Positions 1-8,876 of a stretch of DNA of 64,000 bases are shown in pieces. The position numbers and the translations under genes were made by a program. Under the pieces are notes generated by a model. That model searched no databases. It was not told the DNA's origin and saw nothing but the letters and a program-made list of their open reading frames with translations. The first letter of the stretch is position 1, and each line of letters opens with the position of its first letter. Source of the stretch: CAG-411 sp963643465 (lineage in GTDB: Bacteria; Bacillota; Clostridia; Lachnospirales; Lachnospiraceae); contig CAVIJT010000016.1 in the NCBI GenBank assembly GCA_963643465.1, positions 6,710-70,709 on the forward strand. The letters are read 5' to 3'.

Positions 1-202
1 CCAGATGATCATAAATTTCACTATTACAATCTTCTTGCACATTTGCTGACACATCTCTATTATAATCTGTGTCCTTTGTTGTTTGCGCCAACGCAGTAAA
101 ACCTGCTCCACCGTTTCCCAAAGATGTAACAAGCATACTAGAAGCAAGCATCAAACTTACAATCTTTTTTCTGATTTTGTTTTTTAATACACTTTTTTTC
201 AT
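1..202 (-). CDS. Secreted protein, N-terminal part only
   Basis: Reading leftward from an ATG at 202 gives an open frame that runs off the window edge. It begins MKKSVLKNK and continues with a hydrophobic core (IVSLMLASSMLVTSL) and a likely cleavage site near FTALAQ, which is a good signal peptide. The following residues are hydrophilic (TTKDTDYNRDV). An AAGGAGG ribosome binding site lies about 6 bases upstream. Only about 67 residues are visible, so the function of the mature protein cannot be judged. The start and the export signal are well supported. Confidence 0.75.
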   Translation of the reverse strand, partial: MKKSVLKNKIRKKIVSLMLASSMLVTSLGNGGAGFTALAQTTKDTDYNRDVSANVQEDCNSEIYDHL

Positions 203-266
203 TATCATTTCCTCCTTTTTCGCAATTTATTTTATCTTATTTCTCGAAATAGCGCAAATATTTCTA

Positions 267-313
267 TAAAAAAGAGCCAACGGCTGCCAGTTTTGTACTG
301 ATAACCTTTGGCT
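267..313 (-). terminator. Rho-independent terminator of the glycopolymer operon
   Basis: On the minus strand, AGCCAAAGG pairs with CCGTTGGCT (one mismatch) and is followed directly by a T-rich run. It lies just beyond the stop codon at 320, so it closes the three-gene operon that starts near 7350. Confidence 0.75.
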
Positions 314-319
314 TTCTTT

Positions 320-2704
320 CTAATCTCCATCAAATAACTTTAAAAACTGCTTCGCTGCTTTTTGATTATACGTCTCATAATCGACTAACATAGGTCCCAC
401 TTTTCCAGCAAAAAACTGCTCTATCCCCATGCACAGCCCGTCTACTGTTGGTGGTACTAAGGTTCCGCCATGCTCTGTTACAAACCCTCTTGGACCCTGC
501 ACATCCGTAGCAATCGTGGGCAGTCCTAATGTATCTGCTTCAAGGAGCGTAAGTCCTAACCCTTCATAATAAGAAGGTAGCACAAACAAATCACATTTTG
601 CCATAACAGCCATAGGGTTTCTCATGGATTTTATCACCACTATCCGCTTGGATACTGCTTTTGCAGCAGCCACCGTTTCTTCATATAAAGGACCATGTCC
701 GCCAATAATAATAAGATAGCTGTCTGGATTTGACTGCAAACATCTGCCAAATGCTTCAATAAGCATATGATGTCCCTTTTCTGGCGAAAATCTACCTACT
801 GTTATAATTTTTTTCGCATCCGATGCTAATATTTCAATCAATTGCTGCTCTGTCACATTCGCCTTGGTATCTTCGTCAAACGCCACAGGAAGTTTCCCTT
901 TTCTCTTTACTTCCATATAATTATGACAATTATTTACTGTAACAATATTTGCATTGGCACCGCCAATGGTTCTAGTTACCTCCTGCAAATCTTCGGTTAC
1001 AATGGCAACCACATCATAAATTCCATAGGCATCCTTGAGCGTGAGCAAATGTTGATTCTTTCGAAGTCTGATTTCTTCCAGCATATCATTGTGTACCCAG
1101 ATTGCCTTTGGACAGTCAAATTCCTGATACAACTTTATATGTCTTACCTCATATCCCGTATACTGGATGACTTCACTAAACTCTGCTCCATGAAATCTTC
1201 GCTTACATTCTCTTTGAAACAACCGCTTCATCTTTTTTTGTACCCATCTTCCATTTCTATTCCAATGAAAATACAAATAATAAGCGACTGCCTCTAAGAA
1301 ACTAAAGTGCATGGTATTACCAGCAGGCATAAAATAGGCATCCTTTGGAAGCAACTCCAACCTTTTGCAATCTTTTTCCAACGCCAGCTCATCAATTGCC
1401 ACAAAATAATTTTTTTCCTGCAAATCTATATTGTCAAATACATTTAGCAGTGCCGTTGTAATGCCACTTTTCCCAAACTCAGAGCCATACAATAATACAT
1501 TTTTCTTCTGATGCTTTTCAAAAACCATTTCTTTGCAACACTTGTTTCCACGTATTACATGATCCACAATGCGTTTTGCTGCATCTGCGTTATCATAGGT
1601 GCAAAATGTTTCTAGAAATTCTTTATCATCATAAGATATTTCCGTCTGAAGTTCTTTGGAAAGTTCTGCCACATCATGGACAATTGGAAAAGGTAACTGC
1701 TCTAAGTTTATATATAGGCCGCGTTCCTTTTCATACTCCTCCAAATCATAAGGAAAGAGAATGATTTTTTTGCGTGCATTGGCAAAATCAAAGAAAATGC
1801 TAGAATAGTCTGTAACTAACGTATCGCAACAAGTAAGAAACGCATATACATCTTCCGGTTCTTCATAATTGCGTATATGCTTATAACCATCCATAGAAAG
1901 TGCTTGATTCACGAAAGGATGTAATTTTACAAACATTACCTGAGAGTCACTTAACTGCTCATCTAACGCATCTAATAGTTCCTTTGTTTTTGCAAGCTGT
2001 TCCTGCTGCTTTTCTTTTCCAACAATACCTCTCCATGTTGGCATGTACATAATAATCTGCTTTCCCAAAAGTCCCAGACGTTCCCGGATATGCTCCTGCT
2101 CCTCCTCGAAAAATACACTGTTTCTTGGATAACCTTCCAGCAATACTTTTCCCTGATATAGAGGCGCAATTTGATACGCCTCCATCATAATATTGCACAT
2201 AGCCTCACTTGGATAAAGCAAATAGTCCGACATCAAAAAATTTCTCTGAATGTTCCACATGGCGTAGGCACTGGTATTTTCATCCCGTCCCATTTTTTTG
2301 AGCGGTGTGCCATGCCAAGTATTTATAAGAATCTGTCCCTCTCTCTTTACATATACCCGCTCCATGGAAGTGTCCACAAACAAATATTTTGCGGTACTAA
2401 TCCACTGATAATACAAGGCAGAATATACGGTCACAAAAGTCACATTGGAAACACCTGCTTGTTGGAATTTCTTCTCCACTTGCTCACTACATTCCTTTGT
2501 CACTAAAACTCCAATATCATACTGCTCTTTTTCCTTATATATTTCCTGTAACAAATGCCAAAGGTTAGATGCAAACTCTTTTCCAGTTCGAGATTCAAAC
2601 AAAATTCGATTTTCCCTAATTGGCATTTTGTTCCAACAGTGCTGATAATACGTTTCGTAACCGATATCTTTCCCTATTCTTGCCAGTTTCCTCAGCTTGC
2701 TCAT
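320..2704 (-). CDS. CDP-glycerol glycerophosphotransferase fused to a GT4 glycosyltransferase
   Basis: The protein is about 794 residues. Its N-terminal half has TagB/TagF-type motifs (NTWHGTPLKKMG, GYPRNSVF, MPTWRG and VTDYSSIFFDFA), typical of enzymes that transfer glycerol phosphate or a related group from a CDP donor onto a wall polymer. The C-terminal half is a GT-B glycosyltransferase of family 4, with VGRFSPEKGH and the sugar-nucleotide EGLGLTLLEAD motif. The two activities in one chain probably build a repeating glycerol-phosphate/sugar polymer on the cytoplasmic face. The ATG at 2704 is chosen because AGAAGG precedes it and it follows the upstream stop at 2715; an in-frame start at 2767 would overlap the upstream gene. 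It is a close paralogue of the gene at 4957-7350 and is the last gene of the operon. Substrate specificity is not visible. Confidence 0.88.
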   Translation of the reverse strand: MSKLRKLARIGKDIGYETYYQHCWNKMPIRENRILFESRTGKEFASNLWHLLQEIYKEKEQYDIGVLVTKECSEQVEKKFQQAGVSNVTFVTVYSALYYQWISTAKYLFVDTSMERVYVKREGQILINTWHGTPLKKMGRDENTSAYAMWNIQRNFLMSDYLLYPSEAMCNIMMEAYQIAPLYQGKVLLEGYPRNSVFFEEEQEHIRERLGLLGKQIIMYMPTWRGIVGKEKQQEQLAKTKELLDALDEQLSDSQVMFVKLHPFVNQALSMDGYKHIRNYEEPEDVYAFLTCCDTLVTDYSSIFFDFANARKKIILFPYDLEEYEKERGLYINLEQLPFPIVHDVAELSKELQTEISYDDKEFLETFCTYDNADAAKRIVDHVIRGNKCCKEMVFEKHQKKNVLLYGSEFGKSGITTALLNVFDNIDLQEKNYFVAIDELALEKDCKRLELLPKDAYFMPAGNTMHFSFLEAVAYYLYFHWNRNGRWVQKKMKRLFQRECKRRFHGAEFSEVIQYTGYEVRHIKLYQEFDCPKAIWVHNDMLEEIRLRKNQHLLTLKDAYGIYDVVAIVTEDLQEVTRTIGGANANIVTVNNCHNYMEVKRKGKLPVAFDEDTKANVTEQQLIEILASDAKKIITVGRFSPEKGHHMLIEAFGRCLQSNPDSYLIIIGGHGPLYEETVAAAKAVSKRIVVIKSMRNPMAVMAKCDLFVLPSYYEGLGLTLLEADTLGLPTIATDVQGPRGFVTEHGGTLVPPTVDGLCMGIEQFFAGKVGPMLVDYETYNQKAAKQFLKLFDGD

Positions 2705-2714
2705 ATGACACCTT

Positions 2715-4943
2715 CTATTTCTTTTTCTGTCTGTTAAAACGAATAATCTCCTGCATATCTTCTCCATTATTCATCTTATTCATTAAAAGTGTTCTGCCTT
2801 CCGTAAGAGGAAGTTTCAACGATAAATCAACACTTTCTGTATATGGCTGGCTGTCTAACTTGTCAGATGCAAGACCAAACAGTTCTTTTCCAGCTTTTGT
2901 ATGAATACATACCATATCTTCACCCATTGGATAGGCTTCTTTCTTAGAACCGTTATGATTTACCGTAATATCTGCCACGCTGATACCATTTTCCCGATAT
3001 TTGCAAGTGTAGCAACTATGTCTTGCCGCATATCCACGACGCATTGCATGAATAAATAAATTACTACTTGCACTAGACACATAAATATCTCCACTTTGGA
3101 AAGTGATACATACATATGGTTTCTTTGCCGTTCTGGTTTTGTTATCAAACTCTACCTTTACCACTTTAGAACCATAGCTTTCCTCAAGACTTTCCAAATA
3201 TTTCTCATATACTTTTCTGGATGCGATACCTCGTTCTAATTCTTGGACTGTATACAAATTTTCATAGTCTTTTCCAAGATAATGATACAAAGCATCCACT
3301 TTAGATGCTCTTCCTATAAATAATACTTTTCTTCCTGTGGAAAGTTCTTGTTTCACTTGCCCAAAAATGTCATTTGACAATTCTTCCACATATTTTTCCG
3401 AAAAGAAACCTTCTGCTTCCTCTAGGTTTTCCGCTAAACCATACTCTGGTAACAGACTATTCTTATATCCAACGCCTGCAACCACTCCGCCTTGTTTCCA
3501 GATTGCCTCTGCAAAAGCTCTGGTTGCACCGCCACCGGAACAGACTTCTAATACTTGATCATCGTTCAAATGTGCTGTATATGCTTCTTTTATCCCGTGA
3601 CCTTTTCCCTCATTGCCGAACAAACAAGTAGTTGCCTTTGCACGTTCTTCCTGCCCTGAAATGGCCTTTGGATAAAAAATACCCTCTTCATCCTGTTCCA
3701 TAGAAATAGCGTCTGGTGATAACTCTTTACAAAGTCCACAACCATAACAGTTGAATTTGTCCTTAGACTGTAAATACTTTTTATCCGAAGTAACTGGTGC
3801 CGGTACTGTCTTTGGTCCCTGAATAGCTTTTTGCAAATATGCTTCTGAAGCAGCTCTTGCTTCCTTACGAAGTTCATTTACTTTTGCATAATCTATATCC
3901 AATTCACTTAAATCCTTTGGTATATCTTTTACTTCCGCAATCAAATGATTCTCAAGACCAAACATTTGTAATAAATTTCGCATACGATCTGGATTTTTAA
4001 AATGAGGAACAGTAATAAACTTCTTTTCATAAATCGTAGAGAAAACGGTTGCATGAAAAGAGTTTGTAATGACAAATTTTGCTCCGTCTATCACACCCAA
4101 AAATTCTTCTGGACCACCTGCTGAGAATTTTCCAATCTCATTTTTGAAACTGTAATCTGCACGGTTGTTGACAACAGGAAGACCAGTACGCTTAGAAATC
4201 TCTTCTACAATCGCATTCAGTCTTGCATCCACTTTTACTAAGTGTACATTATGAACAAAAATGTAATCTCCACCCTTTACTGGAAATGGCTTTTTCAGTG
4301 TATCGTACTTTTCGCGATCCAAAAGAAGTGTTGGATCTAATACCAAATCAACTTCTTTATCCGTTAATTCTTCCACCGCAGTCTTTGCTTTTTCCTCACG
4401 CACAGAGATATAATCCAGCTCTTTTAAATATTTTTGAACAACGACTTTTTCTTCTTCATCAAAAGCATCCTTACCAATACTTGCTGCATAAGAAATACGC
4501 TTCACTTTTTCATCACCAAATGCCAAGAAATATGCACCACTGATTCCCCTGGTAATATTTCCGTTCCAAACCTGATCACTACCAGTAATCATCAAATCGT
4601 AATCAAATTTTGCATTTTTTAGTGCCTCATAACTGTGATAAGGAACTGTAGTTGGCAATACGTTGTTAATAAAATTCTCAAATTTTTTATAGCGTTTGGA
4701 TTTTTCCGGTATGCGCACTCTGGCTTTCATATACTGTAACTTATGGCACGCACGATTCACCATACTATTTCCAGAAATCCATCTTGGCACATACACCTGA
4801 TACAAATTGTCAATGGCTGGAATTCGATAGTTAATGACTTCTACCTGATGCCCTTCGCTCTTTAATTTTTCCTGAAGTGCCCATACCTGCAACACTGCAC
4901 CGTAGTTATGCGCACTATTAAATGTAATAATACCGACTTTCAT
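2715..4943 (-). CDS. Polysaccharide pyruvyl transferase fused to a degenerate FrhB-like iron-sulfur domain
   Basis: The protein is about 742 residues. Residues 1-370 match the polysaccharide pyruvyl transferase family (MKVGIITFNSAHNYGAVLQ, ITGSDQVWN, ITNSFHATVFS), which transfers pyruvate from PEP to surface glycans. From about residue 390 it resembles the FrhB / coenzyme F420 hydrogenase beta-subunit family that often neighbours such enzymes. This copy is unusual: the ferredoxin motif reads CYGCGLCKELSP, with Ser where the fourth Cys should be; no complete second cluster motif follows; and the family GTGCQ motif is replaced by IGRASK. A later CYTCKY pair is kept. The start at 4943 has GGAGAA 5 bases upstream and lies just past the upstream stop at 4957. 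A single chain links the two activities; what the second half does is unknown. Confidence 0.82.
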   Translation of the reverse strand: MKVGIITFNSAHNYGAVLQVWALQEKLKSEGHQVEVINYRIPAIDNLYQVYVPRWISGNSMVNRACHKLQYMKARVRIPEKSKRYKKFENFINNVLPTTVPYHSYEALKNAKFDYDLMITGSDQVWNGNITRGISGAYFLAFGDEKVKRISYAASIGKDAFDEEEKVVVQKYLKELDYISVREEKAKTAVEELTDKEVDLVLDPTLLLDREKYDTLKKPFPVKGGDYIFVHNVHLVKVDARLNAIVEEISKRTGLPVVNNRADYSFKNEIGKFSAGGPEEFLGVIDGAKFVITNSFHATVFSTIYEKKFITVPHFKNPDRMRNLLQMFGLENHLIAEVKDIPKDLSELDIDYAKVNELRKEARAASEAYLQKAIQGPKTVPAPVTSDKKYLQSKDKFNCYGCGLCKELSPDAISMEQDEEGIFYPKAISGQEERAKATTCLFGNEGKGHGIKEAYTAHLNDDQVLEVCSGGGATRAFAEAIWKQGGVVAGVGYKNSLLPEYGLAENLEEAEGFFSEKYVEELSNDIFGQVKQELSTGRKVLFIGRASKVDALYHYLGKDYENLYTVQELERGIASRKVYEKYLESLEESYGSKVVKVEFDNKTRTAKKPYVCITFQSGDIYVSSASSNLFIHAMRRGYAARHSCYTCKYRENGISVADITVNHNGSKKEAYPMGEDMVCIHTKAGKELFGLASDKLDSQPYTESVDLSLKLPLTEGRTLLMNKMNNGEDMQEIIRFNRQKKK

Positions 4944-4956
4944 ACTACTTCTCCAT

Positions 4957-7350
4957 TCATTTAAACAGAGCTTCAAACTGCTCTACTGATTTCTCGTTAT
5001 ACTTCTGGTAATCCACATTCATAGCTTTGATTTCGCCCTTCATAAAGCGCATCATTCCTTGATAAATACCGTCCACACTGGTATCTACAAGAACGCCACC
5101 ATGCTCTTTGACAAAACCTCTTGGTCCCTGCACATCGGTTGACATAGTTGGAATTCCAAGGGTATCTGCCTCCAGCAAAGTAAGCCCCAATCCCTCATAG
5201 TAAGAGGAAAGCACAAACAAATCACAACGTTTCATAACAGCCATCGGATTGCTCATATTTCGAATGATGATAATATTGCTAACAGAACTTTCTGCATATT
5301 TTACAGTCTGGTCATACAAAGTTCCATGTCCACCAATGATAATCAAATAAGAATTTGGATTCTTCTTTGAAAATTTCTCAAATGCCTGCATCAGCATTTT
5401 ATGCCCTTTCTCTGGTGAGAAACGACCTACCGATACAATCTTTGTAGCATCACTGGCAAGAATGTCATTTAATCGCTCTAACTCTACATTGGATTTTGTA
5501 TCTTTGTCAAAATACACATCCATAGCACCTTTTTCCCGAACCAGCTCATAGGCATGACAATTATTTACGATACAAAGATTTGCATGTTTTCCAGCAATTT
5601 TTCTAGTAGATTCCATCAAATCCTGAGTAACCACTGCTACTTTATCATAATTTCTATATGCACTTCGCAAAGTAGGCATATGTTGATTATTTCTTGTTTT
5701 CATCTCTTCTAACATATCATTATGAACAAAAATGAAACGCTTTGCATCAATCTCCTGGAAGAAACGAATCAACTGTTTTTCATATCCAGCAAACTGTATC
5801 GCATAATCAATCTTTGCACAGCCATAATGTTTCTGCACTTCACGCTTATACATTCTAGTTAAATATTTATTGACAAATGCGTTCTCCACATTTTTATTCT
5901 CATATAACATTAAAGCAATCTTCTCTTTGACAGTCATAGTCGGACGACTACATATTGGAAGAAATCCCACCTTATCCGGAATCTGTCTTACACGCAATGG
6001 ATCTCTTCGCACTGCATCCTCCATAAAGGACACATAGTAATTTCTCTTATCTAAATCAATGTTGTGGAACAAATTGACAAGTGATGCTGTCAATCCGTTC
6101 TTAGGAAGACTGGAACTATACATAACTACATTTTCTTTTCCATGTCCATCCAATTTCATCTCTTTACACACGTTCTCACCTTTAATAACGTGACGGCAGA
6201 TACGTTCCGCAGCTCCCGGTCCGTCATAGGTACAGCAACGTTTCAAAAATTCTGTATCATCATAGTTCTTTGGTGTATTTAACTCTTCTGCCAATTGTTT
6301 TGCTGTCTTAACCACCGGGAATGGTAAATCCTTCAAGTCCAAATACATTCCTCTCTGCTGAATATACTCTGCCTCATCATAAGCAAACAAAATGACCTTC
6401 TTTTTTGTATTGGCAAAATCAAAAAATACACTGGAATAGTCTGTGACAAGTCCGTCACACATATTCATAAATTCATAAGAATCGTAGGAATCTGGATACG
6501 GTTTAATATGTTTGTATTCGGAAAAATCCATCTCTTTTCCTACAAATGGATGCAATTTTATATAAAATACCTGATCGTCTGTAAGCATACGATCTAAAGG
6601 CTTCATGAAATATGCAATAGAAAACAGCAACTTGTCGGATTCTTTCTTTGTGAGCAATCCTCGCCAAGTCGGCATATAAATAAAGACTTTTTTCCCTTCT
6701 AAGCCAAGCTCCTTTCGGATATGACTTCCTGCATTGGGATCAAAAAATACAGAGTTTCTTGGATATCCTTCACAAAGTACCGTTCCTTGATAAAGGCTTT
6801 CTAATCCATAGGCAGATACCATCTTTTCTCTCATAAAATCATTTGGGTATACTAAATAATCTGCCATCAACAAATTTCTCTGTACATTTCCCATGGCATA
6901 AATTCGATTCTCAACATCCTGCCCCATATTCTTTAAAGGAGTACCATGCCATGTATTAGTAATAATTTGTCCTTCTTTTTTCACGTATACACGTTCCATT
7001 GAGGTATCCGTAAAAATATATTTTGCAGTAGCCACTACCTGATAATATCTCATAGAATGCAGGTAAACATACTCTACAGATCGCAATTGATTACTTTCAA
7101 TTTTTTTCTGTAAATCCGCCTTTTTCTCTTTCGTTACAATAAGGCACACTTTATAGTTTTTATACTCTTCTGCCGACAATGCTTTTAATATATGAAAAAT
7201 ATTTCCTGCAAGGTCAGAACCATTTTTTGATTCCAATAAAATCAAATTTTCCTTTAATTTATCATGATAATAATGCCTTGCATAATAGGTGTTCTTTAAA
7301 ATTACTTTTGCACCTTTTATCTTCTTAAAAACAGATTTGCTCATTTTCAC
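4957..7350 (-). CDS. CDP-glycerol glycerophosphotransferase fused to a GT4 glycosyltransferase (first gene of operon)
   Basis: This is the same two-domain layout as the protein encoded at 320-2704: NTWHGTPLKNMG, GYPRNSVF, MPTWRG and VTDYSSVFFDFA in the first half, then VGRFSPEKGH and EGLGLTLLEAD in the second. The two are clearly paralogous along their whole length. A GTG at 7350 is preferred because AGGAG lies 7 bases upstream; ATG at 7344 is two codons further in, and the longer frame from 7407 would run into the promoter. A good sigma-A promoter sits at 7396-7424. Two such polymerases in one operon suggest that each adds a different unit or acts at a different stage (primer versus chain), but this is inference. 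Confidence 0.87.
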   Translation of the reverse strand: MKMSKSVFKKIKGAKVILKNTYYARHYYHDKLKENLILLESKNGSDLAGNIFHILKALSAEEYKNYKVCLIVTKEKKADLQKKIESNQLRSVEYVYLHSMRYYQVVATAKYIFTDTSMERVYVKKEGQIITNTWHGTPLKNMGQDVENRIYAMGNVQRNLLMADYLVYPNDFMREKMVSAYGLESLYQGTVLCEGYPRNSVFFDPNAGSHIRKELGLEGKKVFIYMPTWRGLLTKKESDKLLFSIAYFMKPLDRMLTDDQVFYIKLHPFVGKEMDFSEYKHIKPYPDSYDSYEFMNMCDGLVTDYSSVFFDFANTKKKVILFAYDEAEYIQQRGMYLDLKDLPFPVVKTAKQLAEELNTPKNYDDTEFLKRCCTYDGPGAAERICRHVIKGENVCKEMKLDGHGKENVVMYSSSLPKNGLTASLVNLFHNIDLDKRNYYVSFMEDAVRRDPLRVRQIPDKVGFLPICSRPTMTVKEKIALMLYENKNVENAFVNKYLTRMYKREVQKHYGCAKIDYAIQFAGYEKQLIRFFQEIDAKRFIFVHNDMLEEMKTRNNQHMPTLRSAYRNYDKVAVVTQDLMESTRKIAGKHANLCIVNNCHAYELVREKGAMDVYFDKDTKSNVELERLNDILASDATKIVSVGRFSPEKGHKMLMQAFEKFSKKNPNSYLIIIGGHGTLYDQTVKYAESSVSNIIIIRNMSNPMAVMKRCDLFVLSSYYEGLGLTLLEADTLGIPTMSTDVQGPRGFVKEHGGVLVDTSVDGIYQGMMRFMKGEIKAMNVDYQKYNEKSVEQFEALFK

Positions 7351-7395
7351 AAACACGCTCCTTTTATCCTTAGGGCAAACTGCACCCATTGTTCC

Positions 7396-7424
7396 ATAAT
7401 ATAACATGATACGAGGAAAGTCAA
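7396..7424 (-). promoter_or_regulatory. Sigma-A promoter of the glycopolymer operon
   Basis: On the minus strand TTGACT (7424-7419) is separated by 17 bases from TATTAT (7401-7396). The predicted transcription start is about 40 bases before the GTG at 7350. Spacing and hexamers are close to consensus. Confidence 0.75.
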
Positions 7425-7454
7425 CAATCCATTATCGAAACTACCACACCACGC

Positions 7455-7492
7455 AGAAAAAGACCTCTACACTATTTCTAGTATAGAGATCT
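7455..7492 (-). terminator. Terminator of the sulfotransferase-like gene
   Basis: On the minus strand AGATCTCTATACTA, loop GAAA, then TAGTGTAGAGGTCT is followed by TTTTTC. The stem is almost complete, with G-U pairs. It separates the gene at 7526-8641 from the operon promoter at 7396. Confidence 0.8.
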
Positions 7493-7525
7493 TTACTGTT
7501 TTCTATCTGATGTAACACCAAAAAG

Positions 7526-8641
7526 CTACTCTTTTTCTTTTTTTACAATCTGTTTTAATTTGCGATATGCTTTATTAGACAAGGAAACCGGTGCAGCTTG
7601 CTCTAATTTTTGTTCTAATTCTGTAATTCTTTCTTCCTGCTTGCACATATAATTTACAGTAAAATGAATAAAATCTTCTAGCATCTTATCATTTTTAGAA
7701 TCATAATATGGCTCTTCTTTAACTGGTTTCTGGAACAACACACCATCTTCTCTTCCCAAAAACTCCTTTGCTACTCGCTCATTTGATTTATTATATTTGT
7801 TCTGGAATGCAACTTGATCTTCGTATTTGAAAAAGCTAGTCTTTTCAATTGGATCAACCTCATTCTTTTCGGAACTTGCTTTTGTCAAAACTTTTCTAAG
7901 AAAATCCGGCATGTCGTGATATGCAGGCACACCGTTTACCATTCGTCTGATTTCTACAAAATTACCTTTCAGACTTAAATTTGTGGTAGCATCTAACATA
8001 TCAAACCGATCATTTAACTCTATTCCTAACGTCTTTGTATAATCGCAAATCAAGTCGCCACCTTCAAATTGTCCTCTTTCATACACACGGACAATCATGT
8101 TTTCTTTTCCCATTACCTCTGCGATTTGTGTCAATTTTTTATGGTAGTTTAATGGGAAATAACGGAACTTTTTCTTCTCAATGAATTCTTCAAATGTCAT
8201 GTTCCAACGTTCTCCAGATTTTACGTTCTGATTCCACAAAGACTGTACCAGTTCGTCCTGTCTTCGAAGATATACCACTACTTTTACCTGACATCCTATC
8301 TTCTCAAACTCTTCCTTCGTTCGCTCCCAAAAATTCTCTCTTCTTCCAGAATAATGCCAAATCAACTCATCCGACAACACAATATTGTCATATTTCTTTG
8401 CCAACTGTTCCATTCGACGCATTCCCTTTGCACGAACTTCATCCGCCGATGGTTCTGCATCTGTATACGGTTTGTATATCAGAAAATACGCATTTCGATT
8501 CAAAATATTTCGTCCTGAAATATGATTCTTTGGATAACAATATCCCTGATTTGCAAGCTCCTGCTTGTTATTTCTCATAAAAGCCTGCAATGAGCTTGTT
8601 CCAGTTTTCATGGTACCTATACACAAATAAACGGTTGTCAT
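7526..8641 (-). CDS. Sulfotransferase-like P-loop protein
   Basis: The protein is 371 residues. It opens with YLCIGTMKTGTSSLQAF, the 5'-phosphosulfate-binding loop of PAPS-dependent sulfotransferases, and has VVVYLRRQDELVQSLW, which matches the 3'-phosphate-binding region (R and S). The rest diverges from named families, and the C-terminus has a coiled-coil-like stretch (EQEERITELEQKLEQ) and a basic tail. The likely job is transfer of a sulfo group to a glycan or other surface component in the cytosol. The context supports this: a polymer operon is downstream and a secreted nucleotidase is divergent upstream. AAAGGTGAG precedes the ATG. It has its own promoter and terminator, so it is a single-gene unit. 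The acceptor is unknown. Confidence 0.7.
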   Translation of the reverse strand: MTTVYLCIGTMKTGTSSLQAFMRNNKQELANQGYCYPKNHISGRNILNRNAYFLIYKPYTDAEPSADEVRAKGMRRMEQLAKKYDNIVLSDELIWHYSGRRENFWERTKEEFEKIGCQVKVVVYLRRQDELVQSLWNQNVKSGERWNMTFEEFIEKKKFRYFPLNYHKKLTQIAEVMGKENMIVRVYERGQFEGGDLICDYTKTLGIELNDRFDMLDATTNLSLKGNFVEIRRMVNGVPAYHDMPDFLRKVLTKASSEKNEVDPIEKTSFFKYEDQVAFQNKYNKSNERVAKEFLGREDGVLFQKPVKEEPYYDSKNDKMLEDFIHFTVNYMCKQEERITELEQKLEQAAPVSLSNKAYRKLKQIVKKEKE

Positions 8642-8684
8642 ATTTTCTCACCTTTCCTAATGAATTTACGGTATTCATTTTATC

Positions 8685-8693
8685 ATTATATCA
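8685..8693 (-). promoter_or_regulatory. Extended -10 promoter of the sulfotransferase-like gene
   Basis: On the minus strand TGATATAAT matches the TGnTATAAT extended -10 element, about 44 bases before the ATG at 8641. No good -35 hexamer was found, as is common for extended -10 promoters. Confidence 0.5.
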
Positions 8694-8816
8694 CATAATA
8701 AAATAATTTACTAATTTTGTCTACGATATATTTTTATCTGCCATACTATATTTTATTGCTACTGACTTTTTACTACTGCTATAATACCCCTTTTTCTTAC
8801 ATTTTTCCCATTTGCC

Positions 8817-8846
8817 TTGAAAAAGACATATTTATAGATGTATAAT
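8817..8846 (+). promoter_or_regulatory. Sigma-A promoter of the secreted nucleotidase gene
   Basis: TTGAAA (8817-8822) is separated by 18 bases from TATAAT (8841-8846). The AAGGAGG ribosome binding site at 8864-8870 and the ATG at 8877 follow at normal distances. Confidence 0.7.
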
Positions 8847-8876
8847 GGCATGTAAAATATAATAAGGAGGAGTTTT

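Noticed and set aside
842..1297. Plus-strand open frame of 151 codons
   Set aside because: It lies wholly antisense to the GT4 domain of the gene at 320-2704, has no ribosome site and an unlikely composition.
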